From contig NZ_SZQJ01000006.1 in NCBI RefSeq assembly GCF_013369335.1, forward strand, positions 22,357-86,356: a DNA stretch of 64,000 nt. Direction: 5' to 3'. This DNA comes from Vibrio sp. JPW-9-11-11. Lineage in GTDB: Bacteria; Pseudomonadota; Gammaproteobacteria; Enterobacterales; Vibrionaceae. Below are positions 17,557 to 25,241 of this stretch, piece by piece (the first letter of the stretch is position 1; every line of letters starts with the position of its first letter). The notes below the pieces were generated by a model. That model ran no database searches, was not told the DNA's origin, and worked only from the letters and a program-made list of their open reading frames with translations. Position numbers and translations under genes: made by a program.

Positions 17557-18100
17557 AAAGTTCCGTGATTGCCACAGTGTCACCATCAAAGGTTTTGACT
17601 TGCAAACTTCCTCGCTCGAGCACCCCATAACTGGCGGCATAACCATCGCGTGGGAACGTCACCGAACCGGGATTAAAAATGATTTGCTCGCCCTGCCACT
17701 CGGCAACAGGAATATGACTGTGGCCATGGGCAAGCACATCACCTGAACGAAGAGGTGGGCGTTGATTGCTGTTATAGAGATGGCCATGGGTAAGAAAAAG
17801 ACGCCGACCTCCGTCAAGAAGTACCCAAGCATAATCCATCATCATAGGAAACGTGAGAAGCATTTGGTCAACTTCGCTATCGCAGTTACCTCGCACGGCG
17901 ATAATTTGCTTGGCATACTGGTTTAATCGCTCACTCACTGCGGGCGGATTGTACCCTTGAGGGACCGGATTCCGCGGCCCATGATTAAGAATATCGCCAA
18001 GCAAAATCAAATGCTCAGCACCTGATTGTTCGTAGTGGCTCAGCATGGTCTCGGTGGCTGGCAAACTGCCATGTAGATCGGAGGCAAAAAACAATTTCAC
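17555..18100 (-). CDS. yfcE: Metallophosphoesterase YfcE
   Basis: A 181-residue phosphodiesterase of the MJ0936/YfcE family. The calcineurin-type metal motifs appear in order: SDLHGS (Asp8, His10), LLGDILNHG, VRGNCDSE, LTHGH and HGHSHIP. E. coli YfcE is a Mn-dependent phosphodiesterase on artificial substrates; its physiological role is unclear. Length is standard. It is convergent with the SelW-like gene and separated by 48 nt from the CBS gene behind it, so it may be the last gene of the DUF1538 transcript, though I see no proof. Confidence 0.92.
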   Translation of the reverse strand: MKLFFASDLHGSLPATETMLSHYEQSGAEHLILLGDILNHGPRNPVPQGYNPPAVSERLNQYAKQIIAVRGNCDSEVDQMLLTFPMMMDYAWVLLDGGRRLFLTHGHLYNSNQRPPLRSGDVLAHGHSHIPVAEWQGEQIIFNPGSVTFPRDGYAASYGVLERGSLQVKTFDGDTVAITEL

Positions 18101-18148
18101 GACATCATCTCCTGATAAAGAGTGGGAGATTTTATCAAAGTTCGCAGA

Positions 18149-18553
18149 TTATTCATCTCGAATCATACCGTTGATCACGATATTGTTATAGCTCACCATA
18201 CCCACGATTTTGCCATTATCGATCACTGGAGCACGACTGATACCAAATCGCTCAAATAGACGTGCACAATACTTCACGTTCATGTCGGGCGACACCGACA
18301 GCGCGGGCTTGGTCATGATCTCATAAATATTGGTTCGCTCCGGAGAGCGGTTTTTTGCCAGCACTTTTTTGGCGATGTCATTCATTAACACCAAGCCATA
18401 CTCATCATCACTGTTACGTTTATTAACCACCAAAGCTTTGACTTCGTGGCTTTTGGCCAATTGGATGCCTTCTTTTACTGTCGTCAAACCATCAATCACG
18501 ACGTAATTACTGGTCATTACATCGCGCACGCGCACCTTAATGTGTTCACTCAT
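18149..18553 (-). CDS. CBS-pair protein
   Basis: A 134-residue cytoplasmic protein made of two CBS domains and nothing else. CBS1 is about 8-64 (VRDVMTSNYVVIDGLTTVKE, LVLMNDIAKKVL). CBS2 is about 76-132 (YEIMTKPALSVSPDMNVKYC, GISRAPVIDNGKIVGMVSYNNI). Such Bateman modules usually bind adenine nucleotides such as AMP, ATP or S-adenosylmethionine. It overlaps the PII-like gene by ATGA, so the two are translationally coupled. Its role as a nucleotide-sensing regulatory subunit of the adjacent membrane pair is inference. Confidence 0.85.
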   Translation of the reverse strand: MSEHIKVRVRDVMTSNYVVIDGLTTVKEGIQLAKSHEVKALVVNKRNSDDEYGLVLMNDIAKKVLAKNRSPERTNIYEIMTKPALSVSPDMNVKYCARLFERFGISRAPVIDNGKIVGMVSYNNIVINGMIRDE

Positions 18554-18900
18554 AACTCATCCTCTACCACTTTGGTTAGCTTCTCGACTTGATGCGCAAC
18601 CCCCACTGCGTCTTCAATATCGATTTGAATGGCAATGCCTTGGCCTGACTCCTGATCAAACTCACCGACATCGTTAATGGTTTCTAAAATATGTCTTGAT
18701 AGATGCTCTTCTACGACAAACAACAGGACATCCTTTTGCACATCTAATGTCAGTCCAAAAAAAGTACGTTTTTGGTTCAGACCTTCACCTCGAGCATTGT
18801 TGATCACTGTAGCTCCAGTTGCTCCCGCTTTTCGAGCGGCGTCTAAAACCACATCCGTTTTACTATCTTCGACAAAAGCCAGTAGTAATTTAAAGCGCAT
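18550..18900 (-). CDS. PII-like (GlnB-fold) signalling protein
   Basis: A 116-residue ferredoxin-like protein with the PII layout: [20 protein letters not shown] (strand and helix 1), GATGATVINNARG before the presumed T-loop, and a PII B-loop-like ESGQGIAIQIDIEDAVGV near the C-terminus. The T-loop lacks the uridylylated Tyr of GlnB, so it belongs to a PII-like branch. The GGAGG at 18908-18912 on the minus strand sits next to an ATG at 18909 but is spaced 7-9 nt from the ATG at 18900, so I use 18900. It overlaps the upstream DUF1538 gene and the downstream CBS gene. Likely a nucleotide-responsive regulator of the membrane pair. Confidence 0.78.
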   Translation of the reverse strand: MRFKLLLAFVEDSKTDVVLDAARKAGATGATVINNARGEGLNQKRTFFGLTLDVQKDVLLFVVEEHLSRHILETINDVGEFDQESGQGIAIQIDIEDAVGVAHQVEKLTKVVEDEL

Positions 18901-19684
18901 TTTCTTCATCCTCCCGCTCAGCCTCTTTATTGAGCCACTGAGTTATTTGTGCGTAACCCATCACCGATATCATCGGAAACAGACTCGCAAATGCGATTAG
19001 GCCAAAGCCATCTATCATAGGGTTTCTACCTGGCACCGTAGACGCCAAACCTAACCCTAAAGCCGCCACCAGTGGCACCGTTACCGTGGACGTGGTCACT
19101 CCGCCAGAGTCATAGGCCAGCGGTATAATCAGTTTAGGCGCGTAGAAGGTTTGAACCACCACAATGATGTAACCAACTATGATGTAATAGTGAATGGGAT
19201 CACCAACCACGATTCGATAGCTGCCCAAAGAGATACCTATCGCCACCCCAAGGGCAACCGCAATCCGCAAACCATTGACACTGATACTCCCCCCTGACAC
19301 TTGATTCGCCTTAATCGCGACAGCGATGAGCGAAGGCTCTGCAATTGTCGTGCTAAAACCAATAAAGAACGCAAACAAATATACCCAGTAATAATCGAGC
19401 CAGGTAAATGCACCACTAAGGGATAAACGAAACTGAGTAATAAAATCAGGCGCGGTGAGCTGAGCGGCCATGGTTTCGCCCAAGGGAAATAGCGCCAACT
19501 CTAAGCCGATGAGAAAAAGTGATAGTCCAAGAATCACGTAGAAAAAGCCCAGCACAACTTTTGGCAAGTTGGTGACAGGACGGCGAAGTACCGCAAATTG
19601 GAAACCGAAAATGATCGTCGCGATCGGTAACACATCACTAATGGTTGCGATAAAGGTATCAACAAAATGGGACCAATCGATCAT
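18890..19684 (-). CDS. DUF1538 membrane protein, second subunit
   Basis: A 264-residue inner-membrane protein with about seven hydrophobic helices. It shares with its upstream neighbour the DUF1538 signatures [27 protein letters not shown] and [19 protein letters not shown]. The charged residues inside these membrane motifs (Glu, Asp) suggest ion translocation. I recall reports that such two-gene DUF1538 pairs (UmpAB) act as Na+(K+)/H+ antiporters in Halomonas; that is recalled, not shown here. Its start overlaps the upstream gene's stop (ATGA), and its end overlaps the PII-like gene. Confidence 0.82.
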   Translation of the reverse strand: MIDWSHFVDTFIATISDVLPIATIIFGFQFAVLRRPVTNLPKVVLGFFYVILGLSLFLIGLELALFPLGETMAAQLTAPDFITQFRLSLSGAFTWLDYYWVYLFAFFIGFSTTIAEPSLIAVAIKANQVSGGSISVNGLRIAVALGVAIGISLGSYRIVVGDPIHYYIIVGYIIVVVQTFYAPKLIIPLAYDSGGVTTSTVTVPLVAALGLGLASTVPGRNPMIDGFGLIAFASLFPMISVMGYAQITQWLNKEAEREDEENAL

Positions 19685-20415
19685 GCCACCACCATGCCGT
19701 AGACCATCACAAACATCATGGGCAACAGAGAAGCAAACGCAATTAGGCCAAAGCCGTCAATCATAGGGTTACGTCCTTTAATCGCCGACGCTAACCCAAC
19801 GCCCAACGCCGTAACCAAAGGCACGGTAATGGTTGACGTGGTAACGCCTCCAGAGTCGTAAGCGACGCCAATAATGCTTTGTGGTGCAAACATCGTTAGC
19901 ACTACAACACCCACATACCCCCCAATAATCATATATTGAATCGGCCAGCCTTTAAGTATTCGCAACACCCCAAGTAAAATCGCAATCCCCACCGATAAGG
20001 CCACCGTATACCTTAAGCCTTTGGCGTAGGCCTCCATCGCTTGTGGCTGATTCACAATCATTCCCCCTTCAGCGGCCACCTCAGCCGCTTCATTGGCGAC
20101 GGCCGTTAATGCAGGCTCAGCAATAGTGGTGCCAAATCCCAAACAAAACGCAAAAACCAACAGCCAAAACACACTACCCTTGCGAGCGAAGGCTTGTGCC
20201 ATGCTCTCGCCAATTGGAAACAGCCCCATTTCTAAGCCGAAGATGAAGAACGTTAAACCAAATACGACTAAGACGAGACCTAATAGAATCGAAACAAGAT
20301 TGGGCAGTGGCTCTTGCAACACCACCAGTTGAAAAAAACCGATCACAACAATAATTGGGGTCAGATCCCTCAAGCTTCCTAACAGCGCTCTCATTAACGC
20401 AATAGCTGCTCCCAC
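19681..20415 (-). CDS. DUF1538 membrane protein, first subunit
   Basis: A 244-residue inner-membrane protein, first gene of the four-gene operon. It is paralogous to the next gene: [30 protein letters not shown] and [20 protein letters not shown] are near-identical blocks. About seven helices are visible. The start is GTG at 20415, with AGGGGG about 5 nt upstream; an ATG seven codons in has a weaker site. The gene pair looks like a two-component transporter in which each subunit is half-related to the other. The divergent neighbour is the YfcH-like gene, 227 nt away; that gap has no clear operator. Confidence 0.82.
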   Translation of the reverse strand: MGAAIALMRALLGSLRDLTPIIVVIGFFQLVVLQEPLPNLVSILLGLVLVVFGLTFFIFGLEMGLFPIGESMAQAFARKGSVFWLLVFAFCLGFGTTIAEPALTAVANEAAEVAAEGGMIVNQPQAMEAYAKGLRYTVALSVGIAILLGVLRILKGWPIQYMIIGGYVGVVVLTMFAPQSIIGVAYDSGGVTTSTITVPLVTALGVGLASAIKGRNPMIDGFGLIAFASLLPMMFVMVYGMVVA

Positions 20416-20642
20416 TCTGCCCCCTTGTGTTGCACACAGTTAACGCCTTACTAGAGCATGACAAACAAAATGGTTCTCTGATGTGATTTCAGCGGCGTCG
20501 CCACGGATAAAAGTAACAAAATGTTATTTTTGTGATATTGCCACACGTGATCACTTTTGACGCTAAGTCGCTATAATTAGTAACAATAGTTGACTATGGT
20601 TAGTCAGGTGATTACCACATCTAAAAGAGATAAGGATGGAAA

Positions 20643-21557
20643 ATGAAAGTACTGCTGACCGGAGGTTCGGGATTCATCGGGCGCGAGTTGCTCAAGCACT
20701 TAACGACTCATGATATTGTGCTATTAACCCGCCACCCTGAAGCCGCAAAGCAGGCGTTAAACCATACCGATATGGGCAATGTCACCTACATCACGGACCT
20801 CGACTCTTTTCATCATCTCAATGATTTTGATGCGGTTATTAATTTAGCTGGTGAACCCATCGCAGAGAAACGTTGGACCAACAGACAAAAGAAGGTCATT
20901 TGCAACAGCCGTTGGCACCTTACCGAAAAACTGGTCGAACTCATTCATGCCAGTACCAACCCTCCGAACGTGTTTATCAGTGGCTCTGCAGTGGGCTATT
21001 ACGGCGACCAACAGCATCACCCTTTTGATGAGACGCTCAATGTGACAGACCATGGTTTTCCTCACCATGTTTGCGCCACTTGGGAGCAAATCGCTAACCG
21101 GGCACGTTCTGAAATGACGCGCGTCTGCTTACTTCGAACTGGCGTCGTTCTCGGCACCGAAGGGGGAGCGTTAGCAAAAATGTTACCGCCATATCGATTA
21201 GGGTTAGGCGGCCCTTTGGGAAGCGGTCGTCAGTACATGCCATGGATTCATCTGCTCGATATGGTTAGAGCTATCGTTTACTTACTCGAAACTCCACATG
21301 CACACGGCGAATTTAACCTCTGTGCGCCTCATCCAGTGACCAACAAAGAGTTTAGTCAAAACCTGGCTAAAGCCCTTAAACGCCCACATATATTCCGTAC
21401 TCCAAAATGGGTGATGAAACTAATGATGGGAGAAAGCTCGGTACTTCTATTCGATAGCATCAGAGCAAAACCCAAAAAACTGACCGAACTCGGTTTTCAC
21501 TTTAGTTACTCACGCATCGAACCCGCTTTAAAAAATTTACTTCAGCATCGCGAGTAA
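20643..21557 (+). CDS. yfcH: TIGR01777-family epimerase (YfcH-like)
   Basis: A 304-residue NAD(P)-binding protein of the extended SDR type. The Rossmann motif is LLTGGSGFIG (4-13). The family block NLAGEPIAEKRWT follows, then SGSAVGYYG with the active-site Tyr region, and the C-terminal GFHFSYSRIEPAL characteristic of TIGR01777 proteins (E. coli YfcH). Substrate is unknown. AAGGATGG precedes the ATG. The SDR gene follows after 28 nt and is probably co-transcribed. An AT-rich segment with TATAAT at 20573-20578 may be part of its promoter, but I find no matching -35. Confidence 0.85.
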   Translation: MKVLLTGGSGFIGRELLKHLTTHDIVLLTRHPEAAKQALNHTDMGNVTYITDLDSFHHLNDFDAVINLAGEPIAEKRWTNRQKKVICNSRWHLTEKLVELIHASTNPPNVFISGSAVGYYGDQQHHPFDETLNVTDHGFPHHVCATWEQIANRARSEMTRVCLLRTGVVLGTEGGALAKMLPPYRLGLGGPLGSGRQYMPWIHLLDMVRAIVYLLETPHAHGEFNLCAPHPVTNKEFSQNLAKALKRPHIFRTPKWVMKLMMGESSVLLFDSIRAKPKKLTELGFHFSYSRIEPALKNLLQHRE

Positions 21558-21585
21558 GGCGAAATACGCAGTATTAGGAACCACA

Positions 21586-22413
21586 ATGAACCAAACAATT
21601 TTAATGACAGGCTGCTCGACTGGCATAGGGTACACCTGCGCACATGCCTTGCAAAAAAGGGGCTATCAAGTGATCGCTTCCTGTCGAAAGCAGCAAGATG
21701 TCGACAGACTTCGTGCTGAAGGACTCGTTGCACTTCAACTCGATCTCAGCGACCCTGAGAGTATTAACCAAGCAGTAGAGGAAACACTGAGACTGACTAA
21801 CGGTCGACTCGACGCGCTATTCAATAATGGCGCTTATGGTCAACCTGGCGCACTAGAAGATCTGCCAACCCAAGCCTTGCGCGAACAATTTGAAAGCAAC
21901 TTTTTTGGTTGGCATCAACTCACCCAGCAGTTATTACCCATAATGCGCCAGCAAGGTCATGGCCGCATAATTCAAAATAGTTCGGTACTTGGATTTGCGG
22001 CAATGAAATATCGTGGCGCATACAACGCTTCAAAGTTTGCCCTAGAGGGCTGGAGCGACACACTGCGCCTCGAATTAATCGGCAGTGGCATTCACATATC
22101 ACTGCTAGAGCCCGGCCCCATCGAAACCCGTTTTAGAGCGAACGCACTCAACGCTTTTAAAAAATGGATCACCATTGAAGGAAGCGTTCATCACAACCAA
22201 TACCGGCAACAAATGGCAAGGCTTGAAAGCGATGCATCGAGCAAAGCATTTGTCTTGCCGGCAGAGTCGTGTATCGCGCCACTGGTACATGCGCTAGAGT
22301 CACCCAACCCCAAAGCTCGCTATCGAATCACAACTCCAACCAAAGTGTTCGCGGTGTTAAAACGCATACTGCCGACTCGTTTACTCGATCGTATTTTGAG
22401 CCAAGCTGCATAA
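21586..22413 (+). CDS. Short-chain dehydrogenase/reductase
   Basis: A 275-residue classical SDR. The cofactor motif is TGCSTGIG (8-15) with a following Arg34 that would favour NADP. NNGAYG is the NNAG-type strand, and the catalytic set is Ser132/Ser133, Tyr146 and Lys150 (AYNASKFALEG). The C-terminal part carries LLEPGPIETRF, the usual substrate-loop lead. The family is too broad to name a substrate. It follows the YfcH-like gene by 28 nt with AGGAACC as ribosome site. A palindrome lies 50 nt past its stop. Confidence 0.85.
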   Translation: MNQTILMTGCSTGIGYTCAHALQKRGYQVIASCRKQQDVDRLRAEGLVALQLDLSDPESINQAVEETLRLTNGRLDALFNNGAYGQPGALEDLPTQALREQFESNFFGWHQLTQQLLPIMRQQGHGRIIQNSSVLGFAAMKYRGAYNASKFALEGWSDTLRLELIGSGIHISLLEPGPIETRFRANALNAFKKWITIEGSVHHNQYRQQMARLESDASSKAFVLPAESCIAPLVHALESPNPKARYRITTPTKVFAVLKRILPTRLLDRILSQAA

Positions 22414-22462
22414 ATAATGTAACAGTGTAATTTTTCCGTAACAATAATGCGCTAACTTCATC

Positions 22463-22481
22463 ATTAGGGGTAACCCCTAAT
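22463..22481. promoter_or_regulatory. Perfect palindrome upstream of the 21-residue ORF
   Basis: ATTAGGGG-TAA-CCCCTAAT: two 8-nt arms with a 3-nt centre, not followed by a T run. It sits 33 nt upstream of the small ORF, where it could overlap a promoter (TTCATC at 22458, ATACTA at 22481). Likely a protein-binding site; a weak terminator of the SDR gene is the alternative. Confidence 0.5.
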
Positions 22482-22514
22482 ACTAATTTCAAGCGCTACA
22501 TTCGGAATAATTAT

Positions 22515-22580
22515 ATGACCCTAAACCAGTTAAACTGGCTGAGTGTGGGTGTTGCGCTAACCTTGTTTATCGTTTTATAA
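22515..22580 (+). CDS. Predicted 21-residue single-span membrane peptide
   Basis: A short ORF with ATG at 22515 and TAA at 22578. The peptide starts MTLNQLNW and ends TLFIVL; residues 9-21 are almost wholly hydrophobic, so it would be a small inner-membrane protein. GGAA at 22504-22507 is 7 nt before the ATG. A strong terminator (22602-22639) follows 21 nt after the stop and a palindrome precedes it, so this 150-nt stretch looks like its own transcription unit. The alternative is a small RNA with a chance ORF. I do not recognise a family. The rest of the 305-nt gap 22414-22718 shows only these elements and the leader of the next gene. Confidence 0.5.
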   Translation: MTLNQLNWLSVGVALTLFIVL

Positions 22581-22601
22581 ACACCTTCGCTTTGCAACAA
22601 A

Positions 22602-22639
22602 AAAACGCCCTCATTGTTTTTACACAATGAGGGCGTTTT
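22602..22639. terminator. Strong terminator after the 21-residue ORF
   Basis: A 16-bp perfect stem, AAAACGCCCTCATTGT (22602-22617) with ACAATGAGGGCGTTTT (22624-22639), loop TTTTAC. A-rich and T-rich flanks make it usable in both directions. Confidence 0.85.
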
Positions 22640-22718
22640 CATTTGAATGCCGTGACTTGAATTTCGCCGCTCTCGCCCATACGTCTTACACAAAGACAAT
22701 CAAACAAGGACAGGCTAG

Positions 22719-23573
22719 ATGCAATCGCCACACATTGTTGAGCTTAATGAACAGAACTTCCGTCAAGTCCTCGAAGGCTCGATGCAAACCCCGGTACTTA
22801 TTCACTTTTGGGCCCCTATGAGTGAAGAGAGTGCTCAAGTCATTCCTGAGCTACAAATGCTCGCTCAGCAGTACAATGGTGCGTTTACTCTCGCATTACT
22901 GAACTGTGAGCAAGAGCAAGTGATAGCTAGCCAGTTCGGCGTACAAGCATTGCCGACCATCGCCTTGTTTGTTAACGGCCAACCCGTTGACGGTTTGGGC
23001 GGCCCGCAGCCCATTAGCGCGGTACAAGAAATGCTCAACAAACACCTTCCTAGTCAAGAAGAGTTGCAAGTCAAACAAGCCCTTGAGCTTGTACAAGCAG
23101 GCCAACACAACCAAGCTTTAGCGATACTCCAAGGTCTACCAGCAGATTGGCAACAAAAAGGTGAGGTCAAGCTCGCACTTATCGATTGCTATCTCGAGAT
23201 CCAAGACTTCGCCCAGGCAAAAGCCCTGTTGGAGCACATTCCTTTAGAATATCAAGACAATTACTATAAAGGCTTGGTCGCTAAGCTAGAGCTGCATGAG
23301 CAAGCAGCGGATAGCCCTGAAATACAATCATTAGAGCAAGCGCTAGAGCGAGCGCCTTCCGATTTCAAAGTCGTCAACGAGCTAGCACTCAGCTACCACA
23401 ATGTTCGCCGCGATGAAGAAGCACTCGAACTATTATGGCGTGTTCTACGCAAGGATCTCAACGCACTCGATGGCGACATGAAGAAGTCCTTTATGGATAT
23501 TCTCGCCGCACTGGGGCAAGGAAACTCGATTGCAGCTAAATACCGCCGTCAGCTATATTCCGTCCTATACTAA
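22719..23573 (+). CDS. cnoX: Thioredoxin-fold co-chaperone YbbN/CnoX
   Basis: A 284-residue protein with an N-terminal thioredoxin domain (1-110) and a C-terminal TPR-like helical region (about 120-284). E. coli CnoX holds unfolded or chlorinated proteins and passes them to GroEL. The active-site segment here is FWAPMSEESAQV, so the CxxC positions are Ser35 and Ser38: no redox cysteine remains, while the cis-Pro segment ALPTIALF (P79) is kept. Dithiol chemistry is therefore unlikely and a holdase role more so. Cys63 and Cys172 lie elsewhere. It ends in its own terminator before qmcA. Confidence 0.88.
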   Translation: MQSPHIVELNEQNFRQVLEGSMQTPVLIHFWAPMSEESAQVIPELQMLAQQYNGAFTLALLNCEQEQVIASQFGVQALPTIALFVNGQPVDGLGGPQPISAVQEMLNKHLPSQEELQVKQALELVQAGQHNQALAILQGLPADWQQKGEVKLALIDCYLEIQDFAQAKALLEHIPLEYQDNYYKGLVAKLELHEQAADSPEIQSLEQALERAPSDFKVVNELALSYHNVRRDEEALELLWRVLRKDLNALDGDMKKSFMDILAALGQGNSIAAKYRRQLYSVLY

Positions 23574-23595
23574 TCTCTCAACCACACTCACTCAG

Positions 23596-23618
23596 AGCCG
23601 GCCATTGCCGGCTTTATT
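23596..23618 (+). terminator. Terminator of cnoX
   Basis: Stem AGCCGGC/GCCGGCT (23596-23602, 23607-23613) with a 4-nt loop, followed by TTATTTC. Confidence 0.75.
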
Positions 23619-23713
23619 TCTATCCGAAACAGAGTCAAAGTCTCATTTCTGCCATTGTTTCGCTGGTTTAATTAAGCAACAATCGAGCAACCATTATTAT
23701 AAGGAACCTTCAG

Positions 23714-24634
23714 ATGGCTATTGATTCTTTAGTTACTATTGGCATTTTTATATTTGCCATTATTGCAATGATCGTTGCTGCAGTAAAAACCGTCCCTCAG
23801 GGCAACAACTGGACCGTTGAACGCTTTGGACGCTACACGCACACACTCAAACCTGGCTTAAATATCATCATTCCCTTTATCGACAGAATTGGTCACAAAA
23901 TCAATATGATGGAGCGCGTGTTAGATATCCCTGCGCAAGAAGTCATTTCAAAAGACAACGCCAATGTCACGATAGACGCTGTCTGTTTTGTTCAAGTGAT
24001 TGATGCAGCGCAAGCGGCATATGAGGTCAGTAATCTCGAACATGCGATTCGAAATCTGACTCTGACAAACATTCGTACCGTGCTTGGGTCAATGGAGCTC
24101 GACGAGATGCTCAGCCAAAGAGATATGATCAACACTAAACTGCTGTCCATTGTTGACGAAGCCACCAACCCTTGGGGCGTAAAAGTGACACGGATTGAGA
24201 TCAAAGACGTTCAACCTCCCGCGGATCTGACCGCTGCAATGAATGCACAAATGAAGGCGGAACGAAATAAACGAGCAGAAGTTCTCGAAGCCGAAGGGGT
24301 ACGTCAAGCTGAAATATTACGTGCTGAAGGCCAAAAACAAGCTGAAATTCTTAAAGCTGAAGGTGACAAACAAGCCGCTATACTTCAAGCAGAAGCTCGT
24401 GAACGCGCGGCTGAAGCGGAAGCCCGTGCCACGACTATGGTATCTGAAGCAATAGCCAAGGGTGATATGCAAGCTGTGAACTACTTTATCGCACAAGGAT
24501 ACACAGATGCCTTGAAATCAATAGGCCAAGCCGAAAACGGTAAGATCGTGATGCTGCCACTGGAAGCATCGGGGCTGATGGGCTCAGTTGCCGGTATTGC
24601 TGAAATGTTTCAACACTCGAAACAGAACAAATAG
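23714..24634 (+). CDS. qmcA: SPFH-domain membrane protein QmcA
   Basis: A 306-residue stomatin/prohibitin-family protein. An N-terminal membrane helix at about 4-26 precedes the SPFH domain ([38 protein letters not shown]). A long charged coiled coil built on the repeating unit AEG-x-(K/R)-QAEIL follows at about 180-240, then a hydrophobic-rich tail. Such proteins form large oligomeric cages with FtsH/HflKC or organise membrane microdomains. The NfeD-like gene starts 8 nt after the stop; this SPFH-NfeD pairing is one of the most conserved two-gene units in bacteria. Confidence 0.92.
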   Translation: MAIDSLVTIGIFIFAIIAMIVAAVKTVPQGNNWTVERFGRYTHTLKPGLNIIIPFIDRIGHKINMMERVLDIPAQEVISKDNANVTIDAVCFVQVIDAAQAAYEVSNLEHAIRNLTLTNIRTVLGSMELDEMLSQRDMINTKLLSIVDEATNPWGVKVTRIEIKDVQPPADLTAAMNAQMKAERNKRAEVLEAEGVRQAEILRAEGQKQAEILKAEGDKQAAILQAEARERAAEAEARATTMVSEAIAKGDMQAVNYFIAQGYTDALKSIGQAENGKIVMLPLEASGLMGSVAGIAEMFQHSKQNK

Positions 24635-24642
24635 AGGCAGAT

Positions 24643-25095
24643 ATGATTGAGTTGTTACAGAGTGTCAACTATTGGCATTGGTTAGCATTGGGGTTACTCC
24701 TCCTCGCAGGGGAGCTACTAGGTACTGCGGGCTATCTGCTTTGGCTGGGTTTGTCCGCTATGTTGATTGGGATCCTAATGACGCTAATCCCCATCAGTTG
24801 GCAACTTCAGTGGGTAGCGTTCGGCGTGTTCTCACTCACCACCACTTGGTTGTGGTGGCGCAGACAATACCAATCCGATACAGAATCAGATGCCCATCGA
24901 CAACTCAATCAGAAAAGCAAACAGTTGATCGGGCAGCAGTTCATACTAGATGAAGACTTCCCCGCAGGAAAAGGGCGAGTTAAGGTAGGTGATACCACGT
25001 GGACCGCGCGGTCTGATCGTGGCATTGAGGCAGGCACTCTGATCGAAATCATCGAAGTTAACGGCATAGTGTTAACTATTAAGGCGGCGAGTTGA
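24643..25095 (+). CDS. NfeD-like membrane protein, QmcA partner
   Basis: A 150-residue short-form NfeD protein. Two or three membrane helices occupy about residues 10-72 (LALGLLLLAGELLG, LLWLGLSAMLIGILMTLIP, WVAFGVFSLTTTWLWW). The C-terminal soluble OB-fold runs about 95-150 (AGKGRVKVGDTTWTARS, GTLIEIIEVNG), which is the NfeD signature. It lacks the serine-protease domain of long NfeD proteins. It works with the adjacent SPFH protein; the exact function is unknown. E. coli has the same pair as YbbK-YbbJ. Confidence 0.88.
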   Translation: MIELLQSVNYWHWLALGLLLLAGELLGTAGYLLWLGLSAMLIGILMTLIPISWQLQWVAFGVFSLTTTWLWWRRQYQSDTESDAHRQLNQKSKQLIGQQFILDEDFPAGKGRVKVGDTTWTARSDRGIEAGTLIEIIEVNGIVLTIKAAS

Positions 25096-25195
25096 CATAC
25101 TAAATTGTTGCGACTTAGAACAATGAAATTAAGTTATTTCAGTCGTTAATACATATTCATTCGAGAATAAAAGTACGCACTTTGAAATGTGATTA

Positions 25196-25230
25196 ATATC
25201 AAGAAAGGAGCTGTTCCCCTTTCTTGATAT
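25196..25230. terminator. Long inverted repeat between nfeD-like gene and lipoprotein gene
   Basis: Perfect 13-bp arms ATATCAAGAAAGG (25196-25208) and CCTTTCTTGATAT (25218-25230), loop AGCTGTTCC. It lies between convergent genes but lacks a T run on either strand. It may act as a weak bidirectional terminator or as a 3'-end stabiliser. Confidence 0.5.
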
Positions 25231-25241
25231 ACGTTTCAGCT

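Noticed and set aside
20493..20580. CRP site or standard promoter upstream of the YfcH-like gene
   Set aside because: TGTGATATTGCCACA has the wrong half-site spacing for CRP, and TATAAT at 20573 lacks a -35 at 16-18 nt.
24290..24440. Tandem DNA repeat in qmcA
   Set aside because: The repetition is at protein level (AEG-x-x-QAEIL coiled coil); codons vary and it is normal for SPFH proteins.
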